64,000 nt of DNA, from assembly GCF_007829885.1 (NCBI RefSeq), contig NZ_VIWW01000001.1:2418001-2482000 (forward strand), written 5' to 3'. The notes under the pieces were generated by a model that did not search any database, was not told where the DNA came from, and saw only the letters and a program-made list of their open reading frames with translations. Positions 1-8,830 of the stretch are shown piece after piece. The stretch's first letter is position 1, and each line of letters starts with the position of its first letter. This DNA comes from Streptomyces brevispora. GTDB taxonomy: Bacteria; Actinomycetota; Actinomycetes; Streptomycetales; Streptomycetaceae. The translations under genes were made by a program, and so were the position numbers.

Positions 1-339
1 GATCCGTTCGTCGGCCGCCGCGTGCACGAAGCGGCTGAGCGCGACGAACGGGTCTCCCCCGTCGTTCGCGGCTTCCTCGGCGCGGTCGGTGGTGCGGGAG
101 GTGACCGCGAGGACGACCTCATGGGTCAGTGCCGCCCGGTCGGGGAAGTTCCGGTAGAGCGTGGCGTTGCCGACGCCTGCGCGGCGGGCGACCTCGTCGA
201 GCGGCACATCCGGCCCGAACTCGACGAACATCTCGCGCGCGGCCGTCACGATCCGCTCCCGGTTGCGCATCGCATCGGCCCGCGGGCGGGGCGTACGCGG
301 CTGCGCGTTTCCGGCGGCGGTGCGGGCGACGGTGTCCAC
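1..339 (-). CDS. TetR-family transcriptional regulator (3' end outside window)
   Basis: This is the N-terminal 113 residues of a TetR regulator that runs off the left edge. The HTH is clear at residues about 26-72: a REMFVEFG helix, then PLDEVARRAGVGNATLYRNF, the usual TetR recognition-helix pattern with TLYRNFPD. The GTG at 339-337 is chosen because a GGAG lies 7 nt upstream and the residues before it are not TetR-like. The ligand-binding half is mostly missing, so the signal cannot be guessed. The divergent M6-like protease starts about 300 bp away and could be a target, but no clear palindrome supports this. Confidence 0.85.
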   Translation of the reverse strand, partial: MDTVARTAAGNAQPRTPRPRADAMRNRERIVTAAREMFVEFGPDVPLDEVARRAGVGNATLYRNFPDRAALTHEVVLAVTSRTTDRAEEAANDGGDPFVALSRFVHAAADERI

Positions 340-634
340 GACGGCGCTCCTTCTCTTCCCGGCCTTCCGGCCCGTGCTGTTCGTACGTGTGTTACTCGGG
401 CGACCCCTCCCCGTAACCGGGGACCGCCTCCCCGTTTCGCAGGGACACCGGTGCAAACGGGGAGAGGCTCCCCGGATATTTCCCGACCAAATGTGACCTG
501 CGTCACGTCCTGCCGGGGCGGGAAAATCCCACCCCTTCGGCGCACCCAACGCGCGGCGCCGCGCCACCCGCCACAGGCTGATCGCCAGAGCGCAGCCAGG
601 GTCGGCCGGCTGCCGCGGCCCCGAAGGCGCCTCT

Positions 635-1912
635 ATGCATCAGCCTCGCCACCGGATACGCAGGCACCGCCACCCGGTCATCCTTGGCGCGGCAACAGCC
701 CTGGTCATCGCGGCGCTGGCCTCGGCCAGCAACTCGCTCCCGCCGCCCAGCCGGGCCTCCGCGGGACCGGTGGCCAGTACCGGATCGGCCGGTCTCGGCC
801 CGTGCCGGATATCGTCGACCATGGGCGTGCAGATGTCGGAGGGCATGCCGACACAGCCGGGCTACGCCCGCTCCACCGGTCAGATCCATGCGCTCAATCT
901 GATGGTCGACTTCCCGGACGCGCCCGGAACGGAGCCGGCCATGGACCGGCTCGCCGAATTCTTCCCGCAGACCACCGACTGGTTCCGCACCAGCTCGTAC
1001 GGGCGGCTCACCTATGTGCCGGAAGCCCCGGTGAAGACCTGGCTGCGGATGCCACTGCCGTTCTCGGGATACGGGATCGAGCGCGGATCACCGTACGAAC
1101 CGGGCTACCGCCACCTCGTCCAGGACATCGTCGCCACCGCCGACCCGAAGGTGAACTTCAGCGCATACGACCTGGTCAACATTATCGTCAGCCCGAACGC
1201 CGGGCCCTCCGCCCTGGACACCGTGCTGTCCGTGACCTTCTCGGGCAACAACGACGCCCCGTACGCGGACGGCGTGCCGCTCGCCAACGCGTCCTTCGTC
1301 TACAGCCGCCAGGACGACGGCTCGGGGTCGTACGCCCAGACCGGATACCGCGTCCTGCCGCACGAGAACGGCCATGTGTTCGGCCTGCCCGACCTCTACA
1401 CGATGGAGGGCGGCGGCTCGGTCGGGCACTGGGACATCATGTCCGAGGACTGGGGCGCCAATAACGACCTGCTGGGCTGGCACAAGTGGAAGCTCGGCTG
1501 GCTGGACAACAGCCAGATCAGCTGTGCCTCCCGGCCCGGCACCAGCGACCACGTCCTCGAACCGCTGGCCACCCGCGGCGGCATGAAGCTGGCGTTCGTG
1601 CCGCTGACCGCGGAGTCCGGCTACGCGGTGGAGGTACGAACCCAGGCGGGCAACGACCAGGCGGTCTGCCGGCCCGGCGTACTGATCTACAAGGTGAGCT
1701 CGGACGTCGACACCGGCCAGGGACCCATTTCCGTCGCGGACAGCACCAAGGACAGCAGCGGCTGCACCCGGCTGCCCAATGTGCACGCCGAGCTCTCCGA
1801 CGCCCCGTTCCAGCCCGGCCAGACCTTCACCGACCGGGCCAGCGGGATACACATATCGGTGGTCGACAAGGACGCCAAGGGGAACTACCGGGTACGAATA
1901 ACTCGCCCCTGA
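635..1912 (+). CDS. Secreted M6-like (immune inhibitor A type) zinc metalloprotease
   Basis: A 425-residue exported protease. The N-terminus is Arg/His-rich and followed by a hydrophobic stretch (about residues 14-32), which reads as a signal peptide. The catalytic motif HENGHVFGLPD is at residues 243-253 and fits the HExxHxxGxxD zinc site of M6 family peptidases. The segment WDIMSEDWG shortly after it matches the Met-containing turn region of that family. The protein probably hydrolyses proteins outside the cell. It is short compared with InhA, with only the catalytic domain and a small beta-rich tail. Its last 28 bp overlap the 3' end of the convergent acyl-CoA synthetase gene. No inactivating change was seen. 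Confidence 0.85.
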   Translation: MHQPRHRIRRHRHPVILGAATALVIAALASASNSLPPPSRASAGPVASTGSAGLGPCRISSTMGVQMSEGMPTQPGYARSTGQIHALNLMVDFPDAPGTEPAMDRLAEFFPQTTDWFRTSSYGRLTYVPEAPVKTWLRMPLPFSGYGIERGSPYEPGYRHLVQDIVATADPKVNFSAYDLVNIIVSPNAGPSALDTVLSVTFSGNNDAPYADGVPLANASFVYSRQDDGSGSYAQTGYRVLPHENGHVFGLPDLYTMEGGGSVGHWDIMSEDWGANNDLLGWHKWKLGWLDNSQISCASRPGTSDHVLEPLATRGGMKLAFVPLTAESGYAVEVRTQAGNDQAVCRPGVLIYKVSSDVDTGQGPISVADSTKDSSGCTRLPNVHAELSDAPFQPGQTFTDRASGIHISVVDKDAKGNYRVRITRP

Positions 1913-3777
1913 CCGCCCGCGCCCCCTGCTCCACCGTCCCCGCGCAGCTCCCGCTCGACCGGACCGCGCAGCTCCTGTTCGACCAGGCCGCGCAGTTCCC
2001 GCTTGAGGAGCTTCCCGGTGGCGTTGCGCGGCAGTGGCTCACCGGACACCAGCACATGGGCCGGGACCTTGAACGCGGCCAGGCTCCGCCGCACATGCAC
2101 CCGCAGCTCCTCGGTCGTGGCGACGGCACCGGGACGGAGCCGGACCACCGCGGCGACCTCCTCGCCCAGCACCGGGTGGGCCACCCCCAGGACCGCCGCG
2201 TCCTCGACATCCGGGTGGTCGTGCAGCACCGCCTCGACCTCGATGCAGTACACGTTCTCACCGCCGCGGAGCACCATGTCCTTGATCCGGTCGACGACAC
2301 TGACCCGCCCTTCGTGGACCACGGCAAGGTCTCCGGTACGGAACCAGCCACCGGTGAACGCCTGCGCCGTCGCCGCCTCGTCCTGCCAGTAGCCCCGGAC
2401 CAGTGCCTGGCCGCGCAGCCACAGCTCGCCGACCTCGCCCTCGGGCAGCGCCTCCCCCGCCGGATCGGCGATCCGCACCTCCGTGGTGGGGGTCGGGCGG
2501 CCGACGCTGCCCGGGTGCAGCCGGTAGTCGGCGCCGAAATTCGCCATGACGCCACCGCTGGTCTCGGTCAGTCCGTACCCGTTGCGCGGCTCGATCCGCT
2601 CGCCGTATCGGGCGGTCAGGCGAGCGACCAGATCCGGCGGGGCGGCCGCCCCGCCCGTGCTGAGCATCTGGAGGCTCTCCAGCACGTCACCCTCCTGGAT
2701 GGCCTCGGCGAGCAGCTGAAGCGCGGTGGCCGGCACTCCGGCGTATTGCGTCACCCGGTGCTCGCGGATCAGCCGCAGCGCCTCCTCCGCGTCCCACTTG
2801 CGCATCAGGACGAGGGCGCCGCCCGCCGACATCGTGGCGTAGACGCTGGTGAACGCGGCGACGTGGAAGAACGGAAACGTCAGCAGCGTGACGGGCGCGG
2901 GCCCCTGTCCCGGGATGATCCCCCGGCTGAGTGCGGATGCCGCCGCGTGGAACCGCGGGTTGCGCGCGGCGCCCGCCTGAGCGAGTTGCGTGGCGACGGC
3001 CCCCTTGGGCCTGCCGGTGGTGCCGGAGGTGTAGATGATCGTCGCGTCGTCCTCCGGCCGGATATCGACCTCCGGCGGCGCGGCGAACGGATCGGGGGCG
3101 GGCAGGTCCTCGTACCACTCGACCCCGCCCGGCACCTCCACCTCGCGGGCCTCGCGGGCCCCGCGGGCCTCGTCGTGAAAGACGATCACGCGGGCCTCGG
3201 ACCTACGGGCCCAGGCCGCGACCCGCGGCATCCGTTCCCCGTCGACCAGGAGGACCCGCGGTCCGGAGTCGTCGAGCGCGTAGGTGAGCTCGTCCTCGGT
3301 CCACCAGGCGTTCAGCGGGACGGCGACCAGGCCGGCCAGCTGGACCGCCCAGAACGCGATCTGCCACTCAGGGTGATTACGCATCGCCACCACGGCCCGG
3401 TCGCCCGCCCGGAGCCCGTACGTGTCACTCAGCCGGCACGCCAGCGCGGAGGCCGCGGCGAAGAACTCGGCGTACGAATAGCTGCGCTCCGCCGCGATCA
3501 GGAACGGCTGGTCCCCGAACGCCCAAGTGGTCTCCACGAACTCACGGAGAGTCCTGGGCCCGTCCGCGTACACGAGCGAGCCCGCCTCCGGCCCGTCCTC
3601 AGCACGCACGACGGCGAACGGGCCCCCCGGTCCGGTCAGTGCGGTCTCCACCCGGGCAGCGATCGCAGCTGTGGCGACCTCGGCCGCTGAGGCCGCTGAG
3701 GCCGGCAGAGCGGGCTCTCCCGCCCCTCCGGCGGGCTCTGGAGCGGGTGTGGCTGGGGTCGGGTCGGTGTGCGGCAC
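1885..3777 (-). CDS. Class I adenylate-forming enzyme, acyl-CoA synthetase (AMP-dependent)
   Basis: A 630-residue ANL-superfamily enzyme that should activate a carboxylic (probably fatty) acid to acyl-AMP and then to the CoA thioester. The P-loop YTSGTTGRPKGAV is at about residue 245. The A5-like motif NGYGLTET is near 394, GWFRTGDLA and the hinge region follow, and RNATGKLLKREL carries the C-terminal catalytic Lys. The start GTG at 3777 has AGAAAGG just upstream; a longer frame reaches 3918 but runs through a 7-bp minisatellite and is unlikely to be translated. The C-terminus is unusual: a near-perfect 24-bp unit (about 1939-2010) gives three copies of an ELRGxxxx octapeptide after the catalytic domain. 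The substrate is not deducible. Confidence 0.88.
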   Translation of the reverse strand: MPHTDPTPATPAPEPAGGAGEPALPASAASAAEVATAAIAARVETALTGPGGPFAVVRAEDGPEAGSLVYADGPRTLREFVETTWAFGDQPFLIAAERSYSYAEFFAAASALACRLSDTYGLRAGDRAVVAMRNHPEWQIAFWAVQLAGLVAVPLNAWWTEDELTYALDDSGPRVLLVDGERMPRVAAWARRSEARVIVFHDEARGAREAREVEVPGGVEWYEDLPAPDPFAAPPEVDIRPEDDATIIYTSGTTGRPKGAVATQLAQAGAARNPRFHAAASALSRGIIPGQGPAPVTLLTFPFFHVAAFTSVYATMSAGGALVLMRKWDAEEALRLIREHRVTQYAGVPATALQLLAEAIQEGDVLESLQMLSTGGAAAPPDLVARLTARYGERIEPRNGYGLTETSGGVMANFGADYRLHPGSVGRPTPTTEVRIADPAGEALPEGEVGELWLRGQALVRGYWQDEAATAQAFTGGWFRTGDLAVVHEGRVSVVDRIKDMVLRGGENVYCIEVEAVLHDHPDVEDAAVLGVAHPVLGEEVAAVVRLRPGAVATTEELRVHVRRSLAAFKVPAHVLVSGEPLPRNATGKLLKRELRGLVEQELRGPVERELRGDGGAGGAGGQGRVIRTR

Positions 3778-3850
3778 GAACGACCTTTCTAAGCGCTTGC
3801 TCAGGGCCTTCGTGACGCTATGCCCACGCCTGCCCTCCGTCAAGGCATCG

Positions 3851-3912
3851 CCCGGCACCCGGCACCCGGCACCCGGCACCCGGCACCCGGCACCCGGCAC
3901 CCGGCACCCGGC
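3851..3912. repeat. 7-bp tandem repeat, unit CCCGGCA, 8.9 copies
   Basis: Perfect head-to-tail copies of CCCGGCA fill 62 bp, 74 bp upstream of the acyl-CoA synthetase start. The array lies in the non-coding space between that gene and the convergent 3' end of the CU044_5270-like gene. Such arrays change copy number easily. Confidence 0.95.
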
Positions 3913-4002
3913 CAGCATCCCCCCTTGCGCCTCACCTGTGTCGCACGTCTACCTCCATCTCCCTGCCCCCGCCCCAACCCCGCCCCTCTCGCTCTCCTCG
4001 CC

Positions 4003-5103
4003 TCAGGCCTTGCCTGTCCCCGGCAGTGCCTTCATCTCGTCGACCACGGCTCGCTGGGTGATCGCGGTCCGCGCGGTGACCGTGCCCGCCGCTATTCCCT
4101 CGGCCTCCCGGATCTGGACGGTGCGCGCGCCAAGGTAGTCGTACGACTTTGCGTCGAAGATCCACTCCGTACGCTCGCCCGCCTCCTCGTCGACCCGCGC
4201 TATGGCGATTCCGCGCCGCCCCACCGCGTCCTTCGCCTCGTCCACCAGCACCACGCCCGGAATCTTCGCGGCAGCCCGGTACAGCGCTGCGGTCAGCTGG
4301 GCGGGCATCAACTGCTCCGCCACCAGATCACCGATGGCGGTGAATGCCTCCTGGTTCCTTCCATTGCCCAGTTCCCCGGTCTCGGCATAGATCTTCTTCA
4401 GCAGCGCGTCCGGGTCCGCGGGCAAGGCCTTGAGGTAGTTGTAGCTGGGCGCGGACAGATGGGGCTCGACGTCGCTGTCCAGATCCATGCCCTCCGTCGA
4501 GGTGGTGCCGTTGCCCGCCTCGATCAGCCAGCCCTTGCGTCCGTTCGGCGACATCCACACCTCGCGCGGGTGCAGCTTCTGCACCCATGTCTTCTTCTCG
4601 CCGGTGCTGACGTTGTGTTCCAGAGAGAGCCATGACACCTGACTCTTGACGTAGATGAACTGCCCCGGTTCCGGCTCCAGCAGCGCCTCCTTGCCGGCCG
4701 CCGCCGAGATCCGGTCCACAGCGCCGCCCAGCCCCTGCGTCGTCCCCGGCACCACCCGCACGACAGGGGCGGGCACCAGGGCCTGCGCCCCGTCCTCCTG
4801 CCCGAGCCCGAGCCGGCCGACGCCCACCACACCGGCTAGCACGACTACCGCCACCGCCGCACCGATCAACGCGACCTTGCGACGGGACCGACGCTCCACC
4901 ACCGGAGGCGGCGGCGAGAACACCGGGAACTGCCGCAACTCCATTTGCGGCCTCGCCTGGTGCTGCTGGATCTCGTTCATCAAGTGCTCCTCAAGCATGG
5001 TCAGGCGGTCTTGAGGCAGCTCCGGATCGCCCGGCCCCGGCAACAGCCGAGCCAGCTCCGCATGGTCGAGCGGCTCTCGCCGCCGCCAGGGGGTGCGAAT
5101 CAT
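4003..5103 (-). CDS. CU044_5270-type membrane protein, partner of the ECF sigma factor
   Basis: A 366-residue protein with a cytoplasmic N-terminus of about 75 residues, a single membrane span (about 77-98, preceded by RRSRRK) and an extracytoplasmic domain. Its ATG overlaps the TGA of the upstream sigma gene (ATGA), so the two are translationally coupled. This arrangement and the N-terminal motif (DHAELARLLPGPGDPELP) match the actinobacterial CU044_5270 family, usually found beside ECF sigma factors. By position it is a likely regulator or anti-sigma-like sensor, but it has no ZAS-type zinc anti-sigma motif, so that role is inference. Confidence 0.8.
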   Translation of the reverse strand: MIRTPWRRREPLDHAELARLLPGPGDPELPQDRLTMLEEHLMNEIQQHQARPQMELRQFPVFSPPPPVVERRSRRKVALIGAAVAVVVLAGVVGVGRLGLGQEDGAQALVPAPVVRVVPGTTQGLGGAVDRISAAAGKEALLEPEPGQFIYVKSQVSWLSLEHNVSTGEKKTWVQKLHPREVWMSPNGRKGWLIEAGNGTTSTEGMDLDSDVEPHLSAPSYNYLKALPADPDALLKKIYAETGELGNGRNQEAFTAIGDLVAEQLMPAQLTAALYRAAAKIPGVVLVDEAKDAVGRRGIAIARVDEEAGERTEWIFDAKSYDYLGARTVQIREAEGIAAGTVTARTAITQRAVVDEMKALPGTGKA

Positions 5104-5738
5104 CGGCCACTCTCCTCGTTCGACCGGACCGCCGCGATGCGGTCACCCTGTACTTGTCCGCGCACCACGACCGGTTCCACCTTGATTCGCGAGCGCCGCA
5201 ACTCCCCCTCCGTGAGCTTGCGCAGCCGGGTCCGCGCCCGCGACAGCCTCGATCTCACCGTCCCGACCGGCACCCCCAGCGCCTCGGCGGCCTCCGCGTA
5301 TCCGAGACCTGACCAGACGCACAGCGCGAACACCTCACGCTCGGACCTCCGCAGCATCCCCAGCGCGACCTTCGCCGCAGCCAACTCCTCGGAATCCGCT
5401 ATCCGCCCGACCAACTCGTCGGCGAAGTCCGGCAGTACGTCTCGCAGGGGCAGCCGGGCCAACGCCCTGTCATGGCGCCGGGCCGCACGCCCCGTATTGC
5501 GCAGCACATTGACCGCGATCCCCATCAGCCATGGCCGCGGGCTCTCGCCTTCGTCCCGCAACTTCTCCCGCAGCCGCCACGCCTCCAGGAAGGTGAGCGA
5601 TACAACATCCTCAGACATGGCCCAATTCCCCGTACTGCGCACGGCGTGGCGGTAGACCAGCTGTGCGTAGTCACGGAAAAGCTCCCTGAAGGCATCAGGG
5701 TCCCCCGCGCGAATGCGGACATGCATCGAGTAGTTCAC
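5100..5738 (-). CDS. RNA polymerase ECF-type sigma-70 factor
   Basis: A protein of about 212 residues with sigma region 2 (DAFRELFRDYAQLVYRHAVR onwards, including SEDVVSLTFLEAW) and sigma region 4 near the C-terminus (REVFALCVWSGLGYAEAAEA then PVGTVRSRLSRARTRLR). There is no region 1 or 3, as expected for ECF factors. GTG at 5738 is taken as start; an ATG at 5726 is the alternative, and the upstream TTG at 5792 is unlikely. A GGAAC sits about 35-45 bp upstream, which would suit an ECF-type autoregulated -35, but this is weak. The downstream gene overlaps by 4 bp. Confidence 0.87.
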   Translation of the reverse strand: MNYSMHVRIRAGDPDAFRELFRDYAQLVYRHAVRSTGNWAMSEDVVSLTFLEAWRLREKLRDEGESPRPWLMGIAVNVLRNTGRAARRHDRALARLPLRDVLPDFADELVGRIADSEELAAAKVALGMLRRSEREVFALCVWSGLGYAEAAEALGVPVGTVRSRLSRARTRLRKLTEGELRRSRIKVEPVVVRGQVQGDRIAAVRSNEESGR

Positions 5739-5823
5739 GTCTTGTCTTGTCCGCCTGACCCCGCCAGTTCCAGTGACCCACGTCACACTCAATCAACTGC
5801 GGGACAACACGGAACGTCACCCA

Positions 5824-5979
5824 ACTCTCGTGGGAGCAGCTCGTGAGATCGGCTCAGGGGATCGGCTCGCGGAACCAGCTCGCGGAACCAGCTCGTGGGA
5901 TCAGCTCGTGGGATCAGCTCGTGGGATCAGCTCGTGGGATCAGCTCGTGGGATCAGCTCGAGGGATCAGCTCGAGGGAT
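5824..5979. repeat. 13-bp minisatellite, unit CAGCTCGTGGGAT, 12 copies
   Basis: Twelve contiguous 13-bp units run from 5824 to 5979. The middle six (5889-5966 and flanks) are identical or nearly so, and the outer units show substitutions such as CGCGGAAC for CGTGGGAT. The right end covers the last codons and the stop of the gene on the minus strand (stop at 5942-5940), so copy-number change there could alter its C-terminus. Because 13 is not a multiple of three, the array is not a protein repeat. Confidence 0.93.
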
Positions 5980-7082
5980 CCCTCTCCCGCCGAGAGGCTG
6001 CGGCCCGTAACCTCCGCAAGCCGGCCGTAGTACTCCGCGGACCGACTCTCGAAGTCCACCCAGGCGGACAGCCCGGTCGGATCGCTGCCAGGCCCGCGCA
6101 GCAGGTCGACCGAGACCTGCGCGAACTGCTGGACTCTGCCTTCCCGTTCCGCCTTGTCCAACAGCGGGCGAAGTGCAGCCACGGCGGCCAAGGCGCGCCG
6201 ACGCTGCGACCGTCCCGCACCCAGCAGGCTCCTGCGCCCTGCGGCAGGTGCGGCGTCGAACAGCAACGGCTCCAGCCGTGCGGCCAGTTCCCCTCCCTCC
6301 TCCGCCGCATTCCTCGCCCGTGGCCCGGCCTCCACCAGCACCCGCAGCGCGACGATCAGTGCCGTGGTCCGGGGCTCGGGCCGGTCCGCATCCAGCCGCA
6401 CCGCCACGGCCTCGCCCACTTCGCCGGCGATCCGCCGCGCAACGGCGACCCTCTCCTCGACAGCACCCCGCCCCGCCCCGACGCGCCTCGGATCCGCGGG
6501 ATCCGCGTCCAACAGCTCACGGTGCAGAGGGGCCCAGGCCATGCGTACCGCTTCCACGGCCCGCAGATGGTCCTGGGCCACCAGCCCGGCGGCCTCCGAC
6601 AGCCGTCGCGCCCGGCGGACGACCTCCGGGTTCGCGCCACGCGTCCGGGACAGGGCGCGAATGTTCCCGCCGACGACGCCGACGATCGTCAGGAACACCC
6701 CGGCCACCAGCAGTCTGTCGGAGAGCCAGATCCGCGCATCGGCGTCGCTGTCCTCCTCCAGCGAGTACAGCTCGCCCTTGTCCGAACCTTCAGCGACCAC
6801 GAATCCGGTGTCCCAGCCGAAGCCGCTGTCCGTGTCGAAGTACGGCGCTTTGAGGATCGCGTCCCGTTCGGCTTCGCACAGGTACGGCGCTTCGCGCTCG
6901 CGGTGCTCGAAGGGGTCCGTCCACCTGACCGTGCAGGCCCCGTCAGGCTTCTCGTCGAGCACGGTCAGGTCGATCTGCCGAAGTTCGGGAAGGTCCGGAG
7001 TCGCCAGGAACAGACCCAACGAGCATCCGATCAGCACCAGGCCGAGTGACAGCACCCACCGGAACACGGGCACATGCCGCAT
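5940..7082 (-). CDS. Membrane protein of unknown function
   Basis: A 380-residue protein not assigned to a family. One membrane span lies near the N-terminus (FRWVLSLGLVLIGCSLGLFL) and a second near residues 143-165 (LLVAGVFLTIVGVVGG). Between them is an extracytoplasmic segment of about 110 residues with two Cys. After the second span comes a long, helix-rich, Arg/Ala/Glu-rich cytoplasmic region with several possible coiled coils. The ATG at 7082 is chosen because GGGAGGGG precedes it by 3 nt; a start 19 codons earlier lacks such a site. The stop falls inside the 13-bp minisatellite. It faces away from the next gene, which probably has its own promoter. Confidence 0.7.
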   Translation of the reverse strand: MRHVPVFRWVLSLGLVLIGCSLGLFLATPDLPELRQIDLTVLDEKPDGACTVRWTDPFEHREREAPYLCEAERDAILKAPYFDTDSGFGWDTGFVVAEGSDKGELYSLEEDSDADARIWLSDRLLVAGVFLTIVGVVGGNIRALSRTRGANPEVVRRARRLSEAAGLVAQDHLRAVEAVRMAWAPLHRELLDADPADPRRVGAGRGAVEERVAVARRIAGEVGEAVAVRLDADRPEPRTTALIVALRVLVEAGPRARNAAEEGGELAARLEPLLFDAAPAAGRRSLLGAGRSQRRRALAAVAALRPLLDKAEREGRVQQFAQVSVDLLRGPGSDPTGLSAWVDFESRSAEYYGRLAEVTGRSLSAGEGSLELIPRADPTS

Positions 7083-7421
7083 CTGCCCCTCCCTCAATCT
7101 CGTCGGCAGGAGATCCTGCGAGAACAGTTTGCGCCTCACCTGGCCGGGCGATCAAGAAAGGAAGTTCCGCCCGACTTCCGGTCGATTGCAGGTTTCCTGC
7201 CGCTACGTGTTGATGACACCGGCCGGGATGTGCCACGGGCGGGTAGGTGAATCCCTTGCGACCGGGCCCAGGCACGGGCAACGCCCCTCTCGACGACTGT
7301 GGTTGCCTGCGGTTGCGGTTGCGGTTGCAGGCAAGCCATACGTCCCCGACCCCGGTGCACCGGCTGCCTGTCGCGCAAACCGGGTGACGCGTGCGCAGAG
7401 GGCCGGATGCCGACCTCCCCT

Positions 7422-7427
7422 TACGCT
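7422..7427 (+). promoter_or_regulatory. -10 element TACGCT for a leaderless transcript
   Basis: TACGCT ends 6 nt before the GTG at 7434, the spacing expected when transcription begins at the start codon. No Shine-Dalgarno sequence precedes that GTG. A convincing -35 was not found. Confidence 0.5.
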
Positions 7428-7433
7428 GTTCCC

Positions 7434-8021
7434 GTGCACTCCACCGAGATGACGCCATCCATGGTCCGGTCTCGGGCGCGGATCGTGGGCTCCGGCGCTG
7501 CTTTTCTCATACTTTCGCCCTTTGTTGCGCGACTGCTCGCTTTGGCAGATCTGATTCCCGTCGGTGCGTCCGTGATCTGCGCCCTGACCGGAGGACTCGT
7601 CGGCTTCCTCCTGTTGCAGGTGCTGTGCGAGGAAACCGGGCTGGTCCGGTGTTCGATGTCACGTGTGACCGCCCGAACGCTGACCGGTGTGCGGTCCGTG
7701 GATCTCACGCGCATCAGAGGTGTCCGGCTGCACACCAGCGTCAGCCGCGGCGGCAGGGCTTCTCACACTGTCGTGGTGCGTGACAGCAACGGTGTGCGCA
7801 TAGGCCTCACCTCGGTCAGAAGCCAGCGGGCTCTGGTGCGTGCCCTGCAGCGCACCAATGCTGACGTGCACGGTGGGCCACATGTCAGCCTGGCCGCTCG
7901 GGCTCATCTCGGCCTGGGGGACCGATGGCATCGCACACTCCACACCGCAATCACCCTCCTCCTGCAGGTGATCTCCATTTGCCTCTACTTGTCGCTCGTC
8001 CTCAAACTCGCGGGCTCCTGA
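7434..8021 (+). CDS. Small membrane protein of unknown function
   Basis: A 195-residue protein with two adjacent hydrophobic segments near the N-terminus (about residues 15-60, e.g. GAAFLILSPFVARLLALADL) and one at the C-terminus (ITLLLQVISICLYLSLVLKL). Between them is a soluble region with beta-strand-like alternation (RTLTGVRSVDLTRIRGVRLH, SHTVVVRDSNGVRIGLTS) that recalls a bacterial PH-like domain. That resemblance is only by eye. GTG at 7434 is the likely start, without ribosome-binding site. No function can be given. Confidence 0.6.
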   Translation: MHSTEMTPSMVRSRARIVGSGAAFLILSPFVARLLALADLIPVGASVICALTGGLVGFLLLQVLCEETGLVRCSMSRVTARTLTGVRSVDLTRIRGVRLHTSVSRGGRASHTVVVRDSNGVRIGLTSVRSQRALVRALQRTNADVHGGPHVSLAARAHLGLGDRWHRTLHTAITLLLQVISICLYLSLVLKLAGS

Positions 8022-8620
8022 CCAGAGGAGGTCCGGCGACGCCGTCCAGAGGCACAAACCGCTCGCGTTGCGGCCGACGTGGCCGGTCGTCGTCAACCGG
8101 TCACAGCTCAGCGGTGGGCGACGGGCCGGTCCAGCCGGATCCGCTCCCCTCGGGCCGGATCAACAGATGCCAGGGGCCACGACGCCGCATCGCGCTCGGC
8201 CCGCTCCGCCGGCAGCGCTTGCCGCTCCATCGTCCACGCTGATCATCGTCCGGCCGATCACGGCGCTGCCGCCGATGCCACCGATGAGCCCGTGGCGACG
8301 CTCGCGATCCGATGCACTCACGGGTCACAGGCGAGCGGGTGCGGACGTGTGATGTCCCCGCCCAGTTCGGCGGTCGTCAAGGGCTCCATCAGCCTGACCA
8401 ACGCAAGCGGGCATGACGCGATGATCGTCGGCGCTTCAATGGCGGAGAGAACATCCGGCAGCCCTGCCCCGCGGCTCGCCCCGTCACACGGCAGGTCACC
8501 AAACCGACACGCCGCCCGCATCCTGCGCCGTTTAAACCCGTGCGGAAGCCCTCCACCTCCCCGGATCCGCTACGCTGTCCTGGCCGGTCGTCGGTCGCCT
8601 TGGTGCGCCTACGCCGCGGC
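8022..8620. other. Gene-poor interval before tRNA-Arg
   Basis: About 600 bp without a convincing gene. Short open frames exist on both strands but show no family motif and no ribosome-binding site. A TACGCT near 8571-8576 could be the -10 element of the tRNA promoter. Confidence 0.5.
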
Positions 8621-8693
8621 GCCTTCGTAGCTCAGGGGATAGAGCACCGCTCTCCTAAAGCGGGTGTCGCAGGTTCGAATCCTGCCGGGGGCA
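8621..8693 (+). tRNA. tRNA-Arg, anticodon CCT
   Basis: A complete cloverleaf can be folded. The acceptor stem is GCCTTCG with CGGGGGC (two G-T pairs), the D stem GCTC/GAGC and the anticodon stem CCGCT/AGCGG. The loop is CTCCTAA (anticodon CCT at 8654-8656) and the T arm is GCAGG-TTCGAAT-CCTGC. The discriminator base is A and CCA is not encoded. It decodes AGG. It lies at the border between ordinary genes and the accessory region, so it could serve as an attachment site, but no integrase and no second copy of its 3' end were found in the window. Confidence 0.95.
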
Positions 8694-8712
8694 CAACGCA
8701 ATAAGCCGCTGA

Positions 8713-8732
8713 CCTGGGGTTTCTCCCCCAGG
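8713..8732 (+). terminator. Hairpin after tRNA-Arg
   Basis: CCTGGGG and CCCCAGG form a perfect 7-bp stem with a 6-nt pyrimidine-rich loop, 20 nt after the tRNA end. It is the likely tRNA terminator or processing boundary. There is no T-run, as is common in Streptomyces. Confidence 0.6.
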
Positions 8733-8775
8733 AAGGCGCTCTACTCGGCCTCGGACTTCTCGTCCGGGGCCGTTT

Positions 8776-8830
8776 GCGTGAGCGGTGCGTGAGCGGTGCG
8801 TGAGCGGTGCGTGAGCGGTGCGTGAGCGGA
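8776..8830. repeat. 11-bp tandem repeat, unit GCGTGAGCGGT, 5 copies
   Basis: Five contiguous copies of GCGTGAGCGGT (the last ends in A) lie in the roughly 340-bp non-coding stretch between the tRNA hairpin and the phosphoesterase gene. A minus-strand open frame of 121 codons crosses the array (8741-9106) but has low-complexity content and no known motif, so I do not call it a gene. Confidence 0.9.

Noticed and set aside
22..1464. A 480-codon open frame on the plus strand
   Set aside because: It runs antisense through the TetR gene and out of frame through the protease. Its composition is the usual Arg/Pro-rich shadow of GC-rich coding DNA.
5824..5979. Possible CRISPR array
   Set aside because: Units of 13 bp are directly adjacent with no spacers, and no cas genes are present.
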